From the NCBI GenBank assembly GCA_017399515.1, contig JAFQBZ010000106.1, forward strand, positions 1 to 9,091: DNA of 9,091 nucleotides, written 5' to 3'. The position numbers were made by a program, and so were the translations under genes. The stretch is from Clostridia bacterium. GTDB lineage: Bacteria; Bacillota; Clostridia; Christensenellales; UBA1242. Below, in pieces: positions 5,562 to 9,091 of the stretch; the stretch's first letter is position 1, and each line of letters starts with the position of its first letter. A model generated the notes under the pieces. That model was not told the DNA's origin and did no database searches. It saw only the letters and a list, made by a program, of their open reading frames with translations.

Positions 5562-6608
5562 ATGAAAAAAGAAAATATTAATTCGATTAATTTTATAAAA
5601 GCAATATGTGCACTTGGAATAATAATATCTCATTTTTTCACATATTTAGGGGACAGTACATTTAAACATTTTTATTTATTTGCTTGTGGAGATTTGGGAA
5701 GCGTTTGTGCACAAATTTTTTTCATGGTTTCAGGTGCTGTTTTATTTTATAATTATGAAAAAAATTTAAAGGTTAATATTTATTACAAAAAAAGGTGGAA
5801 ATCAATATTTCCAATGTTTTACATAGCCTATATTTCTGTTGAAATATCTAGAATTATTGAGGCGAAATCATTTTATAGAAACGGATTTTTTCCTTACATA
5901 TTTACCATTTTAGGAATGGATGGATATTTATCTCAAACAACTAAAACCTATTATATTTTAGGTGAATGGTTTTTGGGAATGATTATTATTCTTTATCTAA
6001 TTTTTCCTATTATTTTGAAAAGATTTAAAAAAGACGATATATCATTTTTGCTTTTTTCTGTAATTTTGTATGTTTTATTTTTAAATAATGGAGTTGTAAA
6101 TCCTGTTCCTATGTGGTCAATAACATCGTGCTTGATTTCATTTGTTTTTGGAATGTATGTAATTAAAAACAGAAAAATAATTATAAATCAAACAACAGCA
6201 ATGGTTGCTTTGGCGAGTATTTTTATTTTGGCTTGTTATCCACTAAAAACATCGGGCAATATTTGTGTGCATTTAATGGCAGGGTATCTATTTATATTCT
6301 TTATGTATGCAGGCGAATGGGTGATGAAAAATAAATCTTGCAATAAAATATTTGGAACAATAAGTAAATATTCATATGCGATTTTCTTATTTCAACATAT
6401 TGTCATTATTGAAATATTATCAAGGCACTACACAACTAATGCCATTGCTGTTTTTGGTTTGCTCATAATTGACATAATTGTGACTTTAGTTGTTGCAGTG
6501 TTACTGACAAAATTTACAAATTTAATAATGAATGGAATTGCTAAAATTTCAAAAAAATCGCTTAAATGTAAGCAAAAAATAGAAAATATTAATTTAAAAA
6601 CAAAGTAA
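5562..6608 (+). CDS. Membrane acyltransferase, acyltransferase-3 family
   Basis: A 348-residue multi-pass membrane protein of the acyltransferase-3 (OafA/WecH/YrhL-like) family. These enzymes move acetyl or other short acyl groups onto cell-surface sugars or other exported acceptors. Visible landmarks: FIKAICALGIIISHF (11-25) with the conserved His24 in the first membrane segment; FFMVSGAVLF (53-62); RWKSIFPMFYIAY (78-90), the conserved Arg...Pro stretch; WFLGMIIILYLIFP (136-149); and SYAIFLFQH (271-279) near the end. About ten hydrophobic segments are present and no extra soluble domain. The substrate cannot be predicted. The gene uses ATA, TTA and AAA codons more freely than the ger or ribosomal genes around it, which suggests more recent arrival. 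The ribosome binding site is weak (GTGAGA). It is preceded by a terminator, so it is probably transcribed alone. Confidence 0.88.
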   Translation: MKKENINSINFIKAICALGIIISHFFTYLGDSTFKHFYLFACGDLGSVCAQIFFMVSGAVLFYNYEKNLKVNIYYKKRWKSIFPMFYIAYISVEISRIIEAKSFYRNGFFPYIFTILGMDGYLSQTTKTYYILGEWFLGMIIILYLIFPIILKRFKKDDISFLLFSVILYVLFLNNGVVNPVPMWSITSCLISFVFGMYVIKNRKIIINQTTAMVALASIFILACYPLKTSGNICVHLMAGYLFIFFMYAGEWVMKNKSCNKIFGTISKYSYAIFLFQHIVIIEILSRHYTTNAIAVFGLLIIDIIVTLVVAVLLTKFTNLIMNGIAKISKKSLKCKQKIENINLKTK

Positions 6609-6635
6609 AAAGACACCGAGATTTCGGTGTCTTTT
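6608..6635. terminator. Bidirectional terminator between the acyltransferase gene and rpsR
   Basis: A core stem GACACCGA/TCGGTGTC (6612-6619 with 6624-6631) and four-base loop, flanked by AAAA and TTTT that lengthen the stem and supply the T tract on both strands. It begins at the last base of the acyltransferase stop codon and ends 21 bases before the rpsR stop, so it serves both. Confidence 0.9.
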
Positions 6636-6656
6636 GTTTTTCTTCTTTATCTAAAA

Positions 6657-6926
6657 TTAGATAGTTCTGTAAGGAAGAAGAGCCATAACTCTTGCTCTCT
6701 TGATTGCAGAAGTAAGTTCTCTTTGGTGTTTTGCACAAACGCCTGTTGTTCTTCTTGGAATGATTTTACCTTTTTCTGTCATATATTTTCTAAGTTTTGA
6801 AACATTTTTATAATCAATTGCTTCATTCTTTTCAGCACAGAAAGCACAAACTTTTTTAGATTCTTTTCTATATTTGTTTGGTGTTTTGTCATCATAAGAA
6901 GATTCTTTCTTAAATCTTTTATCCAT
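6657..6926 (-). CDS. rpsR: 30S ribosomal protein S18
   Basis: An 89-residue small-subunit protein that binds 16S rRNA together with S6. The core is unmistakable: IDYKNVSKLRKYMTEKGKI, PRRTTGVCAKHQREL and the closing AIKRARVMALLPY. This is a zinc-ribbon ('C+') version: Cys27 and Cys30 (CAFC), Cys64 and His67 (CAKH) supply the four ligands, whereas many Bacillota have a C-minus form. The N-terminal 25 residues are basic and variable, as is usual. AAGGAG lies a few bases upstream, overlapping the ssb stop region. Last gene of rpsF-ssb-rpsR, 13 bases after ssb. Confidence 0.97.
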   Translation of the reverse strand: MDKRFKKESSYDDKTPNKYRKESKKVCAFCAEKNEAIDYKNVSKLRKYMTEKGKIIPRRTTGVCAKHQRELTSAIKRARVMALLPYRTI

Positions 6927-6939
6927 AAGTCATCTCCTT

Positions 6940-7368
6940 TTAAAATGGTAAATTGTCGTCATCAATTGGCTCAAACTTATTAACAACATCATTCTTGCCT
7001 GTTGATTTTGAACCTGCTGCTGGTGCTTCAATTTCTTCGCTGTTTGATGCGCCTTTGCTTGCTAAAAATTCAACTTCTTCAGCAACAACTTCTGTTGCAT
7101 ATTTTCTTGTTCCGTCGTTGCCGTCGTATGCTCTTGTTTGAAGAGTTCCAACAACGCCAGCCTTGCTACCTTTCTTTAAATATTTATAGCAATTGTCTGC
7201 TTGTGCTCTCCACACAACAATATTGATGAAATCTGCTTCTCTTTCACCGTCACTTGTTGTGAATCTTCTTTGAACAGCAAGTGTGAAACGGCAAAGTGAA
7301 ATGCCATTGTTTGTGGTCACAAGTTCAGGATCTTTTGTTAAGTTTCCAACTAAAATAACTTTATTCAT
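6940..7368 (-). CDS. ssb: Single-stranded DNA-binding protein
   Basis: A 142-residue SSB that coats single-stranded DNA during replication and repair. The OB-fold (about 1-104) begins MNKVILVGNLTKDPEL and includes FINIVVWRAQADNCYKYLKKG and KYATEVVAEEVEFL. A short Ser/Ala/Gly/Lys linker follows, ending in the acidic tip DDDNLPF that binds partner proteins such as replication and repair enzymes. Length is in the lower part of the normal range. AGGAG nine bases upstream serves as ribosome binding site; the gene starts 23 bases after the rpsF stop. It sits between the two ribosomal genes as in most Bacillota, so SSB supply is tied to ribosomal protein control. Confidence 0.97.
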   Translation of the reverse strand: MNKVILVGNLTKDPELVTTNNGISLCRFTLAVQRRFTTSDGEREADFINIVVWRAQADNCYKYLKKGSKAGVVGTLQTRAYDGNDGTRKYATEVVAEEVEFLASKGASNSEEIEAPAAGSKSTGKNDVVNKFEPIDDDNLPF

Positions 7369-7391
7369 AAATTTTATCTCCTATGTGTTAC

Positions 7392-7676
7392 TTATTTTGC
7401 AACAATCATATGTCTTACAACATTTTTGTTAATGTTGAGTTTTGAAGAAATTGCTGCAGGAGCGGTGTCTTCTGCTTCGAAGTTCATTAAAACATAGAAG
7501 CCTTCAGTTTTGTAGTTAATTGCATAAGCGTATTTACGAACGCCCCATTTGTCAATTTCACCAACCACTTTGCCACCAGCCGCTTCAACAACAGAAGTAA
7601 CTGCTTGAACAGCCTTTTCTTTTTCTTCATCAGAGATGCTTGCATCAACGATGTATAAAAGTTCGTAGTTTTTCAT
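7392..7676 (-). CDS. rpsF: 30S ribosomal protein S6
   Basis: A 94-residue protein of normal length for Bacillota S6. It begins MKNYELLYIVDASISDEEK and includes the conserved DKWGVRKYAYAINYKTEGFYVLMNF stretch, seen here at 42-66, and ends with LNINKNVVRHMIV. S6 forms a heterodimer with S18 on the platform of the small subunit. AAAGGAGG with an eight-base gap precedes the ATG. First gene of the operon; its leader carries a probable S6:S18-binding hairpin. Confidence 0.97.
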   Translation of the reverse strand: MKNYELLYIVDASISDEEKEKAVQAVTSVVEAAGGKVVGEIDKWGVRKYAYAINYKTEGFYVLMNFEAEDTAPAAISSKLNINKNVVRHMIVAK

Positions 7677-7699
7677 ATATTTTTCCTCCTTTTGGACTC

Positions 7700-7750
7700 A
7701 TTCGGCTTTGAATTTTGTGCATAAAAAAATCACATTCAAAGCAAGGAATT
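7700..7750 (-). promoter_or_regulatory. Probable S6:S18-binding leader RNA motif
   Basis: In the rpsF leader RNA, a nine-pair stem GCTTTGAAT/ATTCAAAGC (7734-7742 with 7705-7713) continues past a three-base bulge as GTG/CAC to an 11-base loop. Directly 3' of it stands CCG (7705-7703), followed by GAAT that can pair with ATTC at 7749-7746 to form a short basal stem. The published motif bound by S6:S18 in its own mRNA is a CCG in a bulge flanked by a stem and a hairpin, copying the 16S rRNA site. Position just upstream of rpsF fits. The basal stem here is short (4 pairs). Confidence 0.7.
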
Positions 7751-7758
7751 GTAAGCAG

Positions 7759-7787
7759 AGTATAACACAAGGTTTTTCAAAAATCAA
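7759..7787 (-). promoter_or_regulatory. Sigma-A-like promoter of rpsF-ssb-rpsR
   Basis: On the minus strand TTGATT (7787-7782), a 17-base spacer and TATACT (7764-7759). Transcription would begin near 7752, so the RNA starts right at the base of the S6:S18-motif hairpin. Confidence 0.75.
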
Positions 7788-7830
7788 GGCTTTTTATGTT
7801 TATTATTATAAATATATAATTATGGGCTTC

Positions 7831-7883
7831 AAATTTTGGCAAAATTTTGGTTAAAATTTGGTTAATTTTTGGCAAGATTTGGC
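7831..7883. repeat. Five TTTGG-centred repeats at helical spacing
   Basis: AAATTTTGGC, AAAATTTTGG, AAAATTTGG, AATTTTTGGC and AAGATTTGGC stand in a row. The TTTGG cores begin at 7835, 7846, 7857, 7868 and 7878, so steps of 11, 11, 11 and 10 bases put all of them on one face of the helix. The array ends 44 bp upstream of the rpsF -35 element. Phased A/T tracts of this kind bend DNA or bind a protein in series. Which applies is not known. Confidence 0.7.
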
Positions 7884-7934
7884 TTACAAAAACGAAAACC
7901 TATCACATTTTGCAATAAAAAAAGCGTGAGTCAT

Positions 7935-7948
7935 AATTAAATTTAATT
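7935..7948. repeat. 14-bp perfect AT palindrome
   Basis: AATTAAATTTAATT equals its own complement. It lies 25 bp upstream of the -35 element of the ATPase gene. With only A and T it may be chance. Confidence 0.3.
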
Positions 7949-7973
7949 TGTGCTTTTATTTTATTTCAGCAGT

Positions 7974-8001
7974 TTGACATTTTTTATCTAAGTATTATAA
8001 T
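7974..8001 (+). promoter_or_regulatory. Consensus sigma-A promoter of the P-type ATPase gene
   Basis: TTGACA (7974-7979), a 16-base spacer and TATAAT (7996-8001) match both consensus hexamers exactly. The ATG is at 8032, with TGAGGT at 8022-8027 as ribosome binding site. Strong constitutive expression is likely unless a regulator acts. Confidence 0.75.
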
Positions 8002-8031
8002 AATATTATAGTATATTATTATGAGGTTATT

Positions 8032-9091
8032 ATGGCATCTAAGAAAACAAATAACGCAAATAAAAATGACTTAATTGAAGAAAAAGATGATTCAATTGTT
8101 TTTGCTGACGCAGATTCACTTGAAGATGAAATTGTTGAAACCGAAGTTGAGGCAGCACCAAAAAAAGGCAAAGCCAAAAAACAAGAAAAGCCAAAATCAG
8201 AAAAGCAACTTCAAAAAGAAGCAAAACTCGCTGAAAAGCAAAGAATTAAAGAGCAAAAGGCGAAAGAAAAAGCAGAGAATGATGATGGCGAACCAAAGAT
8301 TAGTGACATCTTCAAAATGATTGCTGAAAGCACAAAGAAGAAAAAGAAGAAAAAAGAACCTGTTGTTGTTCAAAAAATTAAGCGTGTGAAGACTGATTAT
8401 CAAACTGGACTCACTGCTGAACAAGTTGAAGAGAGAAAAGAAAAAGGTCACACAAACGCAACACCAAACACCAACAGCAAAACAGTTGGAAGCATTATTT
8501 GTGAAAATGTGTTCACATTCTTCAACATTTTGTGTTTTATTGTGTTTATTGCACTTGTGGTTGTTAACATTATGTATAAGCAAAAATGGAGCAATGTTCT
8601 CTTTATGCTTATCATCTTGGTTAACATTGTTATTGGAATCGTTCAAGAAATCAGGGCGAAGAAAACCATTGAAAAACTGTCACTTTTAACAGCACCTGTT
8701 GTTAAAGTTGTTCGTGACAGGGTTGAAGAAAACATCGCAACCGAAGAAGTTGTTATTGACGACATTGTTGTGCTTTCAACCGGAAAGCAAATTGTTGCTG
8801 ACTGCATTGTTGTTGAAGGAAACATTGAAGTTAATGAAAGTGTGCTTACCGGTGAAAGTCTTCCAATAAAGAAGAAAGTGGGTGACACTCTTCTTGCTGG
8901 AAGTTTCGTTGTTGCTGGTCACTGCCACGCAAGAGTTGAAAAAGTTGGTGTGAATAACTACATTCAACAACTCTCTGCTAGTGCTAAAAAGTACAAAAAA
9001 CCAAAGTCAGAACTTTTTAATTCATTAAAACTTATCATTAAAGTTATCGGCATCTTGATTGTGCCAATCACAATTTTAATGGTTCTTAACA
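8032..9091 (+). CDS. P-type cation-transporting ATPase, CtpE-like (3' partial) with long N-terminal extension
   Basis: The frame is open from ATG 8032 to the right edge (353 codons). From residue 122 it matches HAD-type P-type ATPases, closest by eye to the CtpE-like group of Gram-positive bacteria: YQTGLTAEQVEERKEKGHTN (123-142), membrane segments near 158-180 and 187-205, QEIRAKKTIEKLSLLTAP (205-222), and the actuator domain with VNESVLTGESLP (267-278), which holds the TGES dephosphorylation motif. A third membrane segment starts near 333. The phosphorylation site DKTGT and the nucleotide domain lie beyond the window. CtpE has been linked to calcium uptake, but the ion here is not determined. 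Residues 1-121 are unusual: an acidic start, then a Lys/Glu/Ala-rich stretch with seven Lys in a row (102-108), probably cytoplasmic and partly coiled coil. Relatives usually begin close to the GLT motif. It has its own consensus promoter, divergent from rpsF. Confidence 0.9.
   Translation, partial: MASKKTNNANKNDLIEEKDDSIVFADADSLEDEIVETEVEAAPKKGKAKKQEKPKSEKQLQKEAKLAEKQRIKEQKAKEKAENDDGEPKISDIFKMIAESTKKKKKKKEPVVVQKIKRVKTDYQTGLTAEQVEERKEKGHTNATPNTNSKTVGSIICENVFTFFNILCFIVFIALVVVNIMYKQKWSNVLFMLIILVNIVIGIVQEIRAKKTIEKLSLLTAPVVKVVRDRVEENIATEEVVIDDIVVLSTGKQIVADCIVVEGNIEVNESVLTGESLPIKKKVGDTLLAGSFVVAGHCHARVEKVGVNNYIQQLSASAKKYKKPKSELFNSLKLIIKVIGILIVPITILMVLN

Noticed and set aside
7905..7970. Possible hairpin AAAAAAAGC ... 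GCTTTTATTTT as a terminator in the rpsF/ATPase spacer
   Set aside because: The arms pair only partly and are far apart, and no gene on either strand ends here.
8197..8646. 149-codon open frame antisense to the ATPase gene
   Set aside because: It is Phe/Leu/Asn-rich as expected from the complement of Lys/Glu codons, and the + strand frame has promoter, ribosome binding site and family motifs.
1..9091. CRISPR array, tRNA or rRNA genes, insertion sequence ends
   Set aside because: I looked on both strands and saw no spaced identical repeats, cloverleaf sequence, rRNA signature or transposase with terminal inverted repeats.

Overview
The window is AT-rich chromosomal DNA that looks like an uncultured or lightly studied endospore-forming Bacillota (Clostridia-like). 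Three things suggest this: a complete gerA-gerB-gerC spore germinant-receptor operon, the Bacillota-style order rpsF-ssb-rpsR, and strong purine-rich Shine-Dalgarno sites with ATG/GTG starts. No taxon can be named from the sequence alone.

Layout, left to right. Bases 1-239 hold the 3' end of a + strand gene of unknown function, closed by a hairpin terminator. Bases 276-518 have no gene but hold an isolated terminator-like hairpin. Bases 519-4584 are the germination operon: GerA-type subunit, GerB-type permease and GerC-type subunit, with overlapping reading frames. GerC is odd twice over: it has no lipobox cysteine and it carries a long tract made only of Ser, Gly and Glu. A two-way terminator at 4659-4688 separates the operon from a convergent small XRE-type regulator. 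That regulator is divergent from a small SLOG/YpsA-like protein, and a dyad plus a related second copy lie in the promoter region between them. A membrane acyltransferase-3 gene with a noticeably more AT-rich codon choice follows (5562-6608). Regulator, SLOG protein and acyltransferase form the accessory part of the window.

The right part is housekeeping. rpsF, ssb and rpsR are on the minus strand with a well-formed sigma-A-like promoter. Their leader carries a hairpin next to a CCG, matching the published S6:S18 autoregulatory motif. A 240-bp divergent spacer then holds five TTTGG elements at 10-11 bp spacing. The window closes with a consensus TTGACA/TATAAT promoter driving a P-type cation ATPase of the CtpE-like kind. 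It has an unusual, roughly 125-residue Lys/Glu-rich N-terminal extension and is cut by the window edge before the phosphorylation site.

How the genes work together: the Ger proteins should form one inner-spore-membrane receptor. S6, SSB and S18 are co-expressed and probably feedback-controlled through the leader. The XRE protein probably controls itself and the SLOG gene. No completely new multi-gene system is demonstrated. The best leads are the XRE/SLOG regulatory pair, the modified GerC, the phased TTTGG array and the ATPase extension.
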